From Neokomagataea tanensis (lineage in GTDB: Bacteria; Pseudomonadota; Alphaproteobacteria; Acetobacterales; Acetobacteraceae), in NCBI RefSeq assembly GCF_006542335.1, contig NZ_CP032486.1, positions 1-64,000 of the forward strand: a DNA stretch of 64,000 nucleotides. Direction: 5' to 3'. This document shows positions 54,866 to 63,390 of this stretch, piece after piece. The notes under the pieces are model-generated. The model ran no database searches and was not told the DNA's origin. It saw only the letters and a list, made by a program, of their open reading frames with translations. The position numbers were made by a program, and so were the translations under genes. Positions within the stretch are counted from its first letter, which is position 1. Each line of letters opens with the position of its first letter.

Positions 54866-54958
54866 GACAGGGTCCTTAACTTACAGTGCGGTCTCCGGCT
54901 TGAATCGGAGCGGACCTCAGTATGCGGACGATGTTTGTGAGTGCGGGCAAGAGAGCGC

Positions 54959-55867
54959 TTAGTAGAGGCTTTTCATGCGATTACGTGACCGCATGAGTAG
55001 GGCTCTGAGAATAATCGAGCGATCTTCATGAGGGACTGCCTCCACCATCGGAATGCACGCTTTCGCCCAGTCGCGCTCACTTTCAAAAAACGAGCGTCGT
55101 GGCAGTCCCGGTAGCGCTTCATAGTCGATGTGACCATTAGGCTGACGGCCTGTCGCATCGAGTGGCATGAGAGCATCGAGCGGCAGATATTCCGGCATTC
55201 CATCAGGCCGGGGACCGACATAGGGCGGCGGAAGCGGCTTGTCCCTGTCCGCACCATAGCGGGGAGCTTGCGTTAGCATCGTCACATGGTTGGCAATCTG
55301 GCCGATCATAACCCGAGGCCGGGTGGCAGTCTCTGAAGGAATAGGCTGGGACTGTGCGGTTTCGACGGTTTCGGCAAGTGCTGTCGGCTGAATATTAGCC
55401 TGATCTGGGGCCGCCTTGGCTCTGCGCTGTACCTCATACCCTGCCATCCGCTCGCGGCGCTCTCTGTTGAGTCGCTCTTCGGTATCAGCTTTGGCCATGA
55501 GGGCAAGGATATCTTCATCCGAAGGGCCAGTCGATGATTGAGCAGCCGGTATAACTGTCCGAGATGCGGATACATCGCGCAACCGACGTTCGGCTTCTGC
55601 TTTTGCTGCAGTGATGCGCTCCTTGACGCGATACCATTCGACTCTCAAGCCATTAGGCGTAGGCGCACGGCCTTGCTGGGTCCGTAAACCGTCCCGAGCA
55701 AGATGCTCTGCAAGGATCGACCACTTCAATGCTCGCCGTCCGGTGGCTTTGAGCAACGTCTCGAAATTCTCTGTCAGCCATCTCACTACGTCAGAGCGTG
55801 TCTGACGTCTGGCGCAGCTCTCCAGATAGCTTTCCGCTGTCTGACCTGAAAACACTGTTGCGCTCAT
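54959..55867 (-). CDS. hypothetical plasmid protein, about 302 aa
   Basis: I do not recognise it as a named family. The N-terminal part is helical and basic (ATGRRALKWSILAEHLARDGL, RTQQGRAPTPNGLRVEWYRVK), suggesting DNA binding; the middle (about 100-190) is a Glu/Arg/Ala-rich, probably coiled region; the C-terminal third is Pro-rich (PLPPPYVGPRPDGMPEYLP) with a helical end. ATG 55867 has AGGAG 8 nt upstream. With the ParA-like gene just downstream, a role in partition or mobilisation is plausible, not shown. Confidence 0.6.
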   Translation of the reverse strand: MSATVFSGQTAESYLESCARRQTRSDVVRWLTENFETLLKATGRRALKWSILAEHLARDGLRTQQGRAPTPNGLRVEWYRVKERITAAKAEAERRLRDVSASRTVIPAAQSSTGPSDEDILALMAKADTEERLNRERRERMAGYEVQRRAKAAPDQANIQPTALAETVETAQSQPIPSETATRPRVMIGQIANHVTMLTQAPRYGADRDKPLPPPYVGPRPDGMPEYLPLDALMPLDATGRQPNGHIDYEALPGLPRRSFFESERDWAKACIPMVEAVPHEDRSIILRALLMRSRNRMKSLY

Positions 55868-56045
55868 GGACCTCACTCCTGACCCGTCTTCGCCTGTCTA
55901 ACACCCACCCTATTGCGTAGCAAGAGAGAAACATAACCGAAGCATTACCGCAGCCCTATCGCAGCATTAGTGTAGCATTAAAGAAGGAGGTTTTTCTTTT
56001 TCCATATACAAATGCACCCTTTTGGGTGCTGCACTTCAGAGAACA

Positions 56046-56423
56046 CTAATGCCCATCGTGATCAATCACGGCCTGATGCTGGAGTTCGAGGGCCACGACC
56101 TCATCTCGGATAGCATCAAGTGTCTCTTCGGACACCCGACGTTTCCAGACATCAGTGTCGCGGTCATAGACCCATCCGGAGGCTTTTATGCTGTTGCGTA
56201 CCCTGGCCGGAGGCGTCACTGGAAACCGTACCCGATAGGTGAATGGTACGAACTTCCGATCACCAACGTGAGCATCCAATTCGATTGCACGGGCTACCTC
56301 CTAGAGGGGTGCAACAGCCTTCTGAAAAGCCTCTTTGTCCTCTTCATGGATCTAGACATTCATCTGGATCAGACCAAGCGCTTTGCGGCGTTGACGAACG
56401 GCGTGCATGGTCTGTCGGCTCAT
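56046..56423 (-). pseudogene. small plasmid protein with two in-frame TAG codons
   Basis: From ATG 56423 the frame reads MSRQTMHAVRQRRKALGLIQ, MNV[TAG]IHEEDKEAFQKAVAPL[TAG]EVARAIELDAHV, then PFTYRVRFPVTPPARVRNS and GWVYDRDTDVWKRRVSEE to a normal stop at 56046. RRxxGLxQMNVWIxEED is familiar from small plasmid-encoded DNA-binding or antitoxin-like proteins, where the first TAG position is Trp. Codons 24 and 41 are the ambers. The opposite-strand frame of 179 codons over the same DNA is a shadow. Either decayed or recoded. Confidence 0.6.
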
Positions 56424-56527
56424 GAGGATGCTCTCTCAAAATCTGTTCCAAACACTTCAGCACTAGTGCTCTTTAAAATGCACAACGGAAAGTTTGCATT
56501 TGTATATACGCGCGACCCTTACAACTG

Positions 56528-56590
56528 CCACGACCTTGCAACGGTAGTGGCACGAGGCTGACACGACGGTGCAACGACCTCTGCACGATC
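56528..56590. repeat. cluster of short CACGAC / TGCAACG repeats
   Basis: Within 60 bp there are CCACGACCTTGCAACGG, GTGGCACGAGG, ACACGACGGTGCAACGACC and TGCACGATCC: several copies of CACGA with TGCAACG beside two of them. Such clustering upstream of a small minus-strand gene and close to the replication genes could mark a partition site, operator or iterons. Confidence 0.4.
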
Positions 56591-56836
56591 CGAGAACGGT
56601 CTTGGGCATCAAATGGGCGTCAGGATATGAGAGGCAGCGCCAGCGATACCGCTCTCTCGGTCAATCGGACGGTGGTGCCGCCTTAGGCGCAATCGCTTCC
56701 GCGCAGAGCACGATCAGGCGAATGGGAATGGAGAACGATAGAGTTTCTCAAAGCGCTTGTTCACACTCTCATTTCACAATTGCAACACAATGTATCATCA
56801 ATATGACTGTGCCGTGTCACTGCCTTGGAGGGCTTT
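56591..56836. other. intergenic, no gene seen
   Basis: Frames present are shadows without start signals. GGAGGG at 56827 is the ribosome-binding site of the next gene. Promoters for both the small minus-strand gene and the SPFH gene may be here. Confidence 0.4.
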
Positions 56837-57727
56837 GTGGATTTTCCTCAGTTACCAAAATCGTCTTCGGTTAATCCCTTAAAATGGGCGACCATTATCA
56901 TGGTTGCGGGGGCTGCGCTGGTCCTACTCAATCCGTTCAAACAGATTGCATCGGGCTATTGCGGTATTCGTTTGAACTTTGGTTCGGTGCAGCCAGTAGC
57001 ACTGACACCGGGTCTGCATTTTGCTCTGCCGGTCTATCAGCGGATTGAAGACGTTTCGACACAACCGCAAACCACAGCATCCAATGAATGGGCGGCGACG
57101 CATGATCTTCAAGACGTGCATACGACGGTTTCGGTGACATTTCACATTAACCCTGTCGACGCACCCTCATTCTACCGAGATTTCCGGACGCTGGAGACCC
57201 TTGAGAAGCGGATCATAGGCCCGACAGTCTCGAATGACGTTAAGGCCATCACAGCGAAGTATAACGCGGAGGAGCTCATCACGAAGCGTGATGTGGTGGA
57301 TAGTCAGATCAAAGAGCTCATCATTGCCTCTCTAGTGCCTTATCATTTGAGCATTGAAGCGGTGAATACGGCGAACTTCACTTTCTCTCCTGCCTATTCG
57401 CAAGCAATTGAAGCGAAACAGGTGGCGCAGCAACAAGCTCTGCAAGCGCAATATACGCTGCAACAGGTGCAGATTTCAGCACAGCAGCAGGTGGTGCAAG
57501 CGAAAGCTCAGGCAGATGCGGCGATTGCGACGGCTCAAGGACAGGCTCAGGCCTTGTTGGTGACGTCTCAGGCAGAAGCCAAAGCGAATGCTGCGATTGC
57601 TCAGTCTTTGACACCGGCCTTGTTGCAGCAAAAAGCGCTGGATCGTTGGAGTGGGACACTCCCAACCTATCTCAGTGCGGGTGCGCCTTTGCCCTTTATC
57701 GCGAATACCCCTCTGCTGGGAAAATAG
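56837..57727 (+). CDS. SPFH/prohibitin-family membrane protein
   Basis: 296 aa from GTG 56837, preceded by GGAGGG at 4 nt; a TTG four codons earlier lies within that box and is less likely. One N-terminal membrane helix (WATIIMVAGAALVLLNP, about 16-32), the SPFH/band 7 domain (about 40-190; GIRLNFGSVQPVALTPGLHFALPVYQR, FHINPVDAPSFYRDF) and a long Ala/Gln-rich coiled coil (about 195-260). Prohibitin-like proteins form ring scaffolds in the membrane and steer FtsH-type proteases. Its role on a plasmid is unclear. Confidence 0.85.
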   Translation: MDFPQLPKSSSVNPLKWATIIMVAGAALVLLNPFKQIASGYCGIRLNFGSVQPVALTPGLHFALPVYQRIEDVSTQPQTTASNEWAATHDLQDVHTTVSVTFHINPVDAPSFYRDFRTLETLEKRIIGPTVSNDVKAITAKYNAEELITKRDVVDSQIKELIIASLVPYHLSIEAVNTANFTFSPAYSQAIEAKQVAQQQALQAQYTLQQVQISAQQQVVQAKAQADAAIATAQGQAQALLVTSQAEAKANAAIAQSLTPALLQQKALDRWSGTLPTYLSAGAPLPFIANTPLLGK

Positions 57728-57742
57728 CAGAGCAGAGAGATC

Positions 57743-58029
57743 GGCCCTGTTGCGACGTTTTAGAAGCTGCCTGAAACCCCCTATTGGTTTTGAGGTGGAG
57801 CGGTTTTTATAAGTGATTTCAAGGGTCGTCATTTTCGTGGTGAAGTGATCCTGCGGGCGGTTCGTTTGTATTGCCGTTACGAGATCAGCTTCGCGACCTG
57901 GAAGCCAAATTGGCCGAGCGGGGCGTGAGCATTGATCATTCAACGCTTTACCGCTGGGGCCAGCGCTATGCCCTTGAGATGGAGAAGCGTTTACGCTGGT
58001 ACCTTGGTATTGGAAACGTCCGGGCTTTC
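57743..58029 (+). mobile_element. decayed IS6 type A, left half
   Basis: GGCCCTGTTGCGACG at 57743, then broken codons of the transposase N-terminus (ILRAVRLYCRYEI, LAERGVSIDHSTLYRWGQRYA, LEMEKRLRW) to about 58029. More diverged than most type A copies; right half and end absent. Confidence 0.8.
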
Positions 58030-58576
58030 GCGCATTGGAGCAGTGTCATCCTAAAAAAGCCCCTCGTAAACGTTTCTCACAACAATCCAGAAGTGAATGT
58101 AACAGTATCGGAACTGCACGGTCAGACAGTATTACGCCAATGTCTCAGCCCGCATGGGTTCAGGCGCAAATGCCGTTGCCACCGGAAATTCTTAATCATT
58201 TCTTTCGATTTATTCTGGTCGGGGAAACGAACGATGCGACTTTTATCTGTTTCAATCGGTTACCGAAGTTTTTTCGGTTGCCGCGTCTCTCCGAACAAGG
58301 CAAGTTGCTCTATCCGTCCGAAAGGACATCACCGTGTTTTAAAAGGAGTCCCGCACCATGCAGCACCGCAAATAAAAGAAAACCCCAGCTCTCCCGATCG
58401 CCAAATCGGAAAAGCCAGGGTCATCCAGATGATTAGAAGGTGAAAGCAAGTAAACTCACCTTACACACCTATTCGGTCGAAACGCAAGTGTTTTTGCGCA
58501 GGGTGTCGTATTGTCTGATGACAGGCCGAGAGATGGATCCGGAATACCCTTTCTCTGACCAAAGATTGTGTCATCT
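58030..58576. promoter_or_regulatory. repC upstream region with possible leader peptide
   Basis: No convincing gene. AAGGAG at 58343 precedes a 5-codon ORF (MQHRK, 58358-58375), a classic arrangement for a leader peptide; small hairpins follow (CCGAT...ATCGG at 58394-58409). In many plasmids such a stretch encodes an antisense RNA or a translational switch for the initiator. A 133-codon frame over 58035-58436 looks spurious. Confidence 0.35.
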
Positions 58577-59920
58577 ATGATGTCTTCTGTTTCGACGGTG
58601 CCGTCGGTGCAACGCGCACCGGGTCGCCGTACCATCACGCCAGCCATGCGGCGCGCCCGTGAGGAACTGACCCTCACCCCACCGAGTTACCCCAGCCGGG
58701 CGGATGTGTTGAGTTTGGTGAATAAAGGTGTTCGCGTCTTAGGACTCAGCCGTGGTGCTGCCCAGTTATTGATCGCGATGATCCGTCAGACGCCCAATAA
58801 AGAGTGGGACGCTGATGGACGGCCCTTTATTTTTGCCCGTAATGCCACCATGCTGCGCTGGATTGGTGGGCATGAAAGCACCCTCAGACGCTATATCCGT
58901 GAGATCGCCGAGGGCGGCTATCTCGTGCCCATTGATGGCCGCAATGGGCATCGTGGTTGTCGTTATGAGGATGGCACGGAACGGGTAGGCTTTGATTTGT
59001 CCTCGCTACGCTACCGTTACCCTGAAATGACCGAGCGGCTTCATGCCGTCAAAGCCTATGAGCGCGCCTGCCAAGCATTGCGCGATGAGATGGCTCAGCT
59101 GTTCAACGAACTGTGCTATGGCGTTGTTGCTTTGCCTGAGACATTGGTTATGTCCCTACGCAGCCTGATGCGTAAGCGCCGCGAGGTCCACAATAAAGAG
59201 CATTTGGAGCATCTCAAAACCATGATGCAGGACATCCATGCTCAATACAGCACAAACGGCCAAAAACAGCCTGTGGATAACGATTTTTCAGAGACGTTAT
59301 GCCCTTCAGAATTGCACGGCATGACCGTCAAAAATGACACCCCTTATACAACTACAGAAAGAAATAAAACTTCTTACGAAGTAGAACCAGTAGCGCTTAA
59401 TAAGCGCACATGCATTGACCATGCAGTGTGTGAAACGTTCGTCTCTCCCCGTCAGGCAGGGCAGAATGATGAGATTAGAGACATTGTGTCGAGCCTAACG
59501 GATACGTTGGGTGGGTTTCGTGGAACGTCCCAGTTCTTCTTGGATGTCTGCCCGGCACTACGCGATCTCTGCACAACTGCACGGCCAAAGATGGCGGATC
59601 TCATCGAAGCCGCTGAGCATTTAACCCAACATCTCGGGATTTCATTGCACAGCTGGCAACAAGGCTGTGTGATCCTTGGCCGAGAAAAGACCGCAATCGC
59701 AGTGATCGTGATGACGGCTCGCATCAGTCGCGGTGCGGATATTCGCAATCGGGAAGCCTATTTGCGCGCAATGATTGAGCGTGGTCGTCTAGGGATGCTG
59801 CGTTTGGATCGGAGTTTGTTTGGACTGCGAGGGGACCCCGATCATGCGGTCACACCGGCCAGCGCCATTCGGGCGAAATTCCGCGCTATTTTGGCGGAAC
59901 ATACCGCAGCGTGCGCATGA
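58577..59920 (+). CDS. repC: RepC-like plasmid replication initiator
   Basis: 447 aa from ATG 58577 (a GTG three codons earlier is possible). N-terminal RP-C domain: LGLSRGAAQLLIAMIRQTP, FIFARNATMLRWIGGHEST and LRRYIREIAEGGYLVP...RNGHRGCRY, a winged-helix DNA-binding region. The C-terminal RP-C_C domain contains ADLIEAAEHLTQHLGISLHSW, NREAYLRAMIERGRLGMLRLD. It initiates replication of RepABC-type plasmids, whose origin usually lies inside repC. No intact repA/repB pair precedes it. An AT-rich stretch at 59338-59407 is the likely origin. Overlaps the next gene by 4 nt. Confidence 0.85.
   Translation: MMSSVSTVPSVQRAPGRRTITPAMRRAREELTLTPPSYPSRADVLSLVNKGVRVLGLSRGAAQLLIAMIRQTPNKEWDADGRPFIFARNATMLRWIGGHESTLRRYIREIAEGGYLVPIDGRNGHRGCRYEDGTERVGFDLSSLRYRYPEMTERLHAVKAYERACQALRDEMAQLFNELCYGVVALPETLVMSLRSLMRKRREVHNKEHLEHLKTMMQDIHAQYSTNGQKQPVDNDFSETLCPSELHGMTVKNDTPYTTTERNKTSYEVEPVALNKRTCIDHAVCETFVSPRQAGQNDEIRDIVSSLTDTLGGFRGTSQFFLDVCPALRDLCTTARPKMADLIEAAEHLTQHLGISLHSWQQGCVILGREKTAIAVIVMTARISRGADIRNREAYLRAMIERGRLGMLRLDRSLFGLRGDPDHAVTPASAIRAKFRAILAEHTAACA
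59338..59407. other. candidate replication origin inside repC
   Basis: A local AT-rich block within an otherwise GC-balanced gene, containing ACTTC-TTAC-GAAGT (59369-59382) and the palindrome GCGCTTAATAAGCGC (59393-59407). In RepABC plasmids oriV lies in just such an AT-rich stretch of repC. Inference from position and composition. Confidence 0.4.
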
Positions 59921-60288
59921 CCGAGACGGAAGTTTTACCGCTCTGTGTCCCGTTGAAATGTCACGCAGAGGCCCGACGGGCTGGGGCTGTGTGGGACGCC
60001 CGTAGTCAACGTATGCTCTGGCCCTTTCCGCGCTTTGCTGGCGAAACCCGAATGGGATGTCATTCGGCGTACCGAGGCTTTAAGCTGGCTGTGTCACATC
60101 AACCAATGGTCGGTAGCGCAGGCACAAGACTGTGTCGCACGCAATGGCGTGAGCGGTGCCGCCAATCCTGGTGTTGCGATGTGTCTTGGGTTGCTCAGCA
60201 TTATGGCTATGCGCTTGTCCCCGATGCGGTCGAAAAAGCCCGCGACATTCAGCGGGATTTTTCCTGTTTAATATTTTGCTTGTCTTGA
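59917..60288 (+). CDS. hypothetical protein with DUF5710-like start, possibly frameshifted
   Basis: ATG overlaps the repC stop (ATGA). The N-terminal PLCVPLKCHAEARRAGAVWD followed by ARSQRMLWP resembles the DUF5710 domain (VPF..K..AK..GA.WD...K.W), a short module in plasmid proteins. Beyond codon 45 this frame becomes Cys/Arg-rich while another frame (from about 60035) reads AKPEWDVIRRTEALSWLCHIN and looks more protein-like, so one or two frameshifts are possible. Function unknown. Confidence 0.45.
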   Translation: MTETEVLPLCVPLKCHAEARRAGAVWDARSQRMLWPFPRFAGETRMGCHSAYRGFKLAVSHQPMVGSAGTRLCRTQWRERCRQSWCCDVSWVAQHYGYALVPDAVEKARDIQRDFSCLIFCLS

Positions 60289-60349
60289 AACAGGTCTAAG
60301 ATTTTCACAATAACCATCGCTTGATGGGCTTAATCAGGAAGGTAGAGTG

Positions 60350-60631
60350 ATGAAGATTGCAGATCTGGTCGATCATATTGCTTTGACAACAAACACAAGC
60401 AAGGCCGAGACCCGCGCTGTATTGGATGAGCTGGTCAAAACCATTACCGCGGCTGCGCAACAGGGTGATGAGATCAGTCTTCCGGCATTGGGAAAGTTTA
60501 AAGTCAAAGAGACGCCTGAGCGCGAGGGGCGCAAACCAGCCACTGGGGAAAAGATCACGATTGCAGCATCCCGCAAGCTGACCTTTACACCGGCCAGAGC
60601 CTTGAAAGAGGCTCTGAAAGCTTCGGTGTAA
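60350..60631 (+). CDS. HU/IHF-family DNA-binding protein
   Basis: 93 aa from ATG 60350 (AGGAAGG upstream; a GTG directly before it is in frame too). Typical HU fold: an N-terminal helical pair (LVDHIALTTNTSKAETRAVLDELVK), the ISLPALGKFKVKETPEREGRKPATGE beta-arm with the conserved Gly-Arg-Pro region, and KLTFTPARALKEAL at the end. It bends DNA and here may assist replication or partition next to repC, a common neighbour in plasmids of acetic acid bacteria. Confidence 0.92.
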   Translation: MKIADLVDHIALTTNTSKAETRAVLDELVKTITAAAQQGDEISLPALGKFKVKETPEREGRKPATGEKITIAASRKLTFTPARALKEALKASV

Positions 60632-60674
60632 GTGCTCTTTGACCCTGTCGGCTGTTGAGAGCAGCAGCCGCACT

Positions 60675-60956
60675 ATGCCCCAAGCCAAAACGATGCGGCA
60701 GCAATTGTCTTTGTTTCCGGAAACGATGCGTTTGCAGCGCATCGTGCCGGAGAAGAATTGTTGGCGTTTTTATCGTCTCCATCTTGAGACGGATTTGTTT
60801 GGGAGCACGGTTTTGGTGCGCTCATGGGGACGGATCGGGACCGCAGGGCAAGAACGGCGCGAGCAGTGTCCGGATGCTGCGTTGGCGCAAAAAGCGCTCA
60901 TGCGGTGGGCGCGGAGTAAAATGCGTCGGGGTTATGCAGAGGAAGAGAGCAAGTAA
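60675..60956 (+). CDS. WGR-domain protein
   Basis: 93 aa from ATG 60675; earlier in-frame codons are possible. The WGR domain covers most of it: CWRFYRLHLETDLFGSTVLV, then RSWGRIGTAGQERRE and the helical end. In bacteria small WGR proteins are nucleic-acid associated; on plasmids their role is unknown. Directly followed by the next gene. Confidence 0.85.
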   Translation: MPQAKTMRQQLSLFPETMRLQRIVPEKNCWRFYRLHLETDLFGSTVLVRSWGRIGTAGQERREQCPDAALAQKALMRWARSKMRRGYAEEESK

Positions 60957-61538
60957 ATGAAAAATTCAGATCCAATTATTCGCCGTTCTATAAGAGTTTT
61001 AAGAATGGTGAGTGAGTTGCATATTGCTGGTTATCAGTTGCTGCGCGTAATGCCTTATCTTTCGTCAAGCGGTGCATATTGGCGATTAGAGATTGGCCCA
61101 TCTGTAATGTTCTATCAGGCTCACGGTGCCATAATATGTACGACAAGTAGTCAAATTGTGACCGAAGAAGAACGCCCGGACTTTCCGAAAACAGAAACTT
61201 ATTCGAGTGCAAGCGCGGAATCCGGACAGTATTTCGAATGGAAGGATGCTGCTAAAGATGATGCACGGGCATTAGCCAAAAAGTTTATCGAACGCTTCCC
61301 AGAACTTGTTCAAAGCGGGTATGGTTGGGATTACGCCTATGCGGGCTGGTATCAGCGACTGTTAGGCCTTGCGGAGGAAGGGTGGTTGCCCTGTGCGTTT
61401 GGCCCTTATCTTGATCCAAATCGTCAGTATCTGCACGTACAAGATTGTCGGTATGGGTTAGAGGGTGTGCGTGAAGAACGAGCGCCTCTTTTGCCTAATC
61501 CTCCCCCAGGTGTGTTCGATGGCACGGCGTGGTTTTAG
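60957..61538 (+). CDS. hypothetical protein, 193 aa
   Basis: Starts immediately after the WGR stop, so co-expressed. It has basic N-terminal helices (IIRRSIRVLRMVSELHIAG), then beta-like stretches (AYWRLEIGPS, GAIICTTSSQI) and a helical section FERFPEL-like (LAKKFIERFPELVQSGYGW) before YAGWYQRLLGLAEEGWLPCAFG and a Pro-rich end. No named family comes to mind, but the gene seems intact and has conserved-looking aromatic motifs. Probably a plasmid housekeeping protein. Confidence 0.65.
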   Translation: MKNSDPIIRRSIRVLRMVSELHIAGYQLLRVMPYLSSSGAYWRLEIGPSVMFYQAHGAIICTTSSQIVTEEERPDFPKTETYSSASAESGQYFEWKDAAKDDARALAKKFIERFPELVQSGYGWDYAYAGWYQRLLGLAEEGWLPCAFGPYLDPNRQYLHVQDCRYGLEGVREERAPLLPNPPPGVFDGTAWF

Positions 61539-61660
61539 CAAAACTATCCACGCTTCCGACCGTAGGTTGTAGACGAAGCATCTTGTTCTTCTAGGACATA
61601 GAAGCGTGGCGCAAAAAACTGATCTGGGGTAGCCTTTGAGTAACATTATTGAGGCCCTTA

Positions 61661-61997
61661 ATGAACCCGACTGAGATTTACGACGCACTCGCCCAAATTG
61701 CCGCAGAACCATTTGACCCGATTGAGTTTCCTTTTGCATTTGCAGCCGCAACTGACGCAGCTCAAGCAGCTATTTCCAAACTGCGTAACGGATCAACTAA
61801 CAAGTCAGATCTTTCCGGCGGCGTGCTTTTCGGTAAACGGTTTCATTACGCCCCGGCCCAATCGGGGCAAAGCGATATTGTGCTTGACCAACTCCGGGCC
61901 TCGAAGAAAACCAAAACATCAAAACCCGCCATTCTGCTCGCAACTGATGGCGATATGATTGCAGCCGAGCATCTAGCCTCGGGCGATACGCTGCACT
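61661..61997 (+). pseudogene. type IIL (MmeI-like) restriction-modification enzyme, N-terminal fragment
   Basis: Starts MNPTEIYDALAQIAAEPFDP then EFPFAFAAATDAAQAAISKL and NGSTNKSDLSGGVLFGKRFH, followed by a PAILLATDGDMIAAEHLASGDTLH stretch. The EQPFDxxxFPFxFLxA and RLRxGxxNKSDLxGG and LATDGxxxxAEDLxSGE patterns are those of the N-terminal region of class I DNA methyltransferases of the MmeI-like group, normally 900 or more residues. The IS110 element at 61998 ends the gene, so neither nuclease motif is complete nor the methyltransferase present. Confidence 0.65.
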
Positions 61998-63390
61998 GGG
62001 CTTCTGTGGTTGCCGTCTGAAATGCAAGAAGTTTCTGGCCCTGATGTGCGAGTGATCGATTGCGGTCTTCTGTCAGGCCTTTGAACGCGGCATTTACAAA
62101 AGCCGCTGGCCGATATGGTGATCTGCGGATCGGGTCCAAATCTCTGTTCCGTATTTGAGAACACTGAGCCCTTGGCTGGTTTTCCTAATCCGGATCGGCT
62201 CGATCATGCGCCCATATGGGTCGTCGCTTTCTCACACCCCTTTACCGGTTCTGCTTACATACGACTGAGTTCAACTCATCTCGCAGCAGTCAGAACCGGA
62301 TCCCGATAATTTTCGTGTTTTGTCAGCATGGCCCAAATCGTTCGGGCCATTTTGTTGGCCAGCGCGATCGCGACGAGCATACGCGGCTTGCAGGCCATCA
62401 TCCGGGCCAGCCAGGAGCCCGGAACGGGAGGTTTACGCCCCGCCCAGCCTACACGCGACATTGCCCCTATGATCAACAATCGCCGAATGTCAGCCTGGCC
62501 GGCCTTCGAAACCCGCCCGAGCCTTTCCTTGCCACCAGACGAAAACTGCTTTGGAACCAGCCCAAGCCAAGCCGCAAAATCGCGTCCGCAGCGAAAAGTC
62601 TCCATTGCAGGTGCAAAAGCTTCCACGGCCAGGGCCGTCAAAGGCCCGACCCCAGGCATTGTCTCCAGACGCTGAGCCACACCGCTCTCTTGCGAAAGCC
62701 TGACCATCGCACGGGTCTTTTCTGCAATCTTCCTTGACTGCGCGTCGATCTGTTCGAGAAGGTCCCGACATTCCTGACGAACAAGAGTTGGAAGACGAAC
62801 GCTTTCATCGTCGACCATCTCTTCAAGGCGCTTGAGATAGGTCATTCCTTTCGGAACCACCAGACCAAACTCATAAAGCGTGCTGCGAAGAGCATTCACC
62901 AGTTCAGTGCGCTGGTGAACCAGTCGATCACGGCAACGATATAAAACGGTCCGTGCCTGCTGATCTTCTGCTTTGGGTGTCACAAAGCGCATCTCCGGCT
63001 GCCGGGCAGCAATAACAATCGCTTCAGCGTCAGCTGCGTCGTTCTTCTGGCGTTTGACGAACGGGCGCACATATTGCGGTGCGATCAGCTTTACCTCGTG
63101 ACCCGCATTCACCAATTCCCGTGCCCAATAATGAGCACTTCCACACGCTTCCATGATAACAAGCGCCGCCGGTTGGCTGGCCATAAACTAAAGGAATTGT
63201 GGACGGCGGATCTTCTTGCGGAACAGTAAATCCCCCGTGATGGAAGCTGCGTGAATCTGGAAAACGTTCTTTGCCAGATCAATGCCAATCATCGTATCGT
63301 TCATCTGCCGTTCTCTCTTACTCGTGGCTATTCACATCTACCACGTTGGCACATACCGATGCCGTTAGGGGAGGACGGCAACCACCCCAT
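61998..63390 (-). mobile_element. IS110-family element, copy B
   Basis: Inverted counterpart of 37382-38774. The same 15-bp AACTTTGCAACAGAG (complement at 63391-63405) adjoins its 5' side; this belongs to an IS6-type end in both cases. The other side cuts an MmeI-like gene here and an IS5 relic in copy A. Confidence 0.8.
62276..63304 (-). pseudogene. IS110-family transposase with in-frame TAG, copy B
   Basis: Same protein as at 37468-38496: MNDTMIGIDLAKNVFQIH, TAG at codon 39 (63188-63190), then more than 300 codons to the stop at 62276. The protein sequence after the TAG is identical to copy A over all 302 residues. See copy A for domains. Confidence 0.85.

Noticed and set aside
56022..56561. 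179-codon plus-strand ORF
   Set aside because: It is the antisense of a more protein-like minus-strand gene (56046-56423); its own sequence has no family features and no ribosome-binding site.
58035..58436. 133-codon ORF upstream of repC
   Set aside because: No start signal, no recognisable motif, and it overlaps the likely leader-peptide/hairpin region of repC.
62216..62737. 173-codon ORF antisense to the IS110 transposase (also at 38035-38556)
   Set aside because: Identical in both IS110 copies only because the DNA is identical; antisense of the transposase with no domain features.
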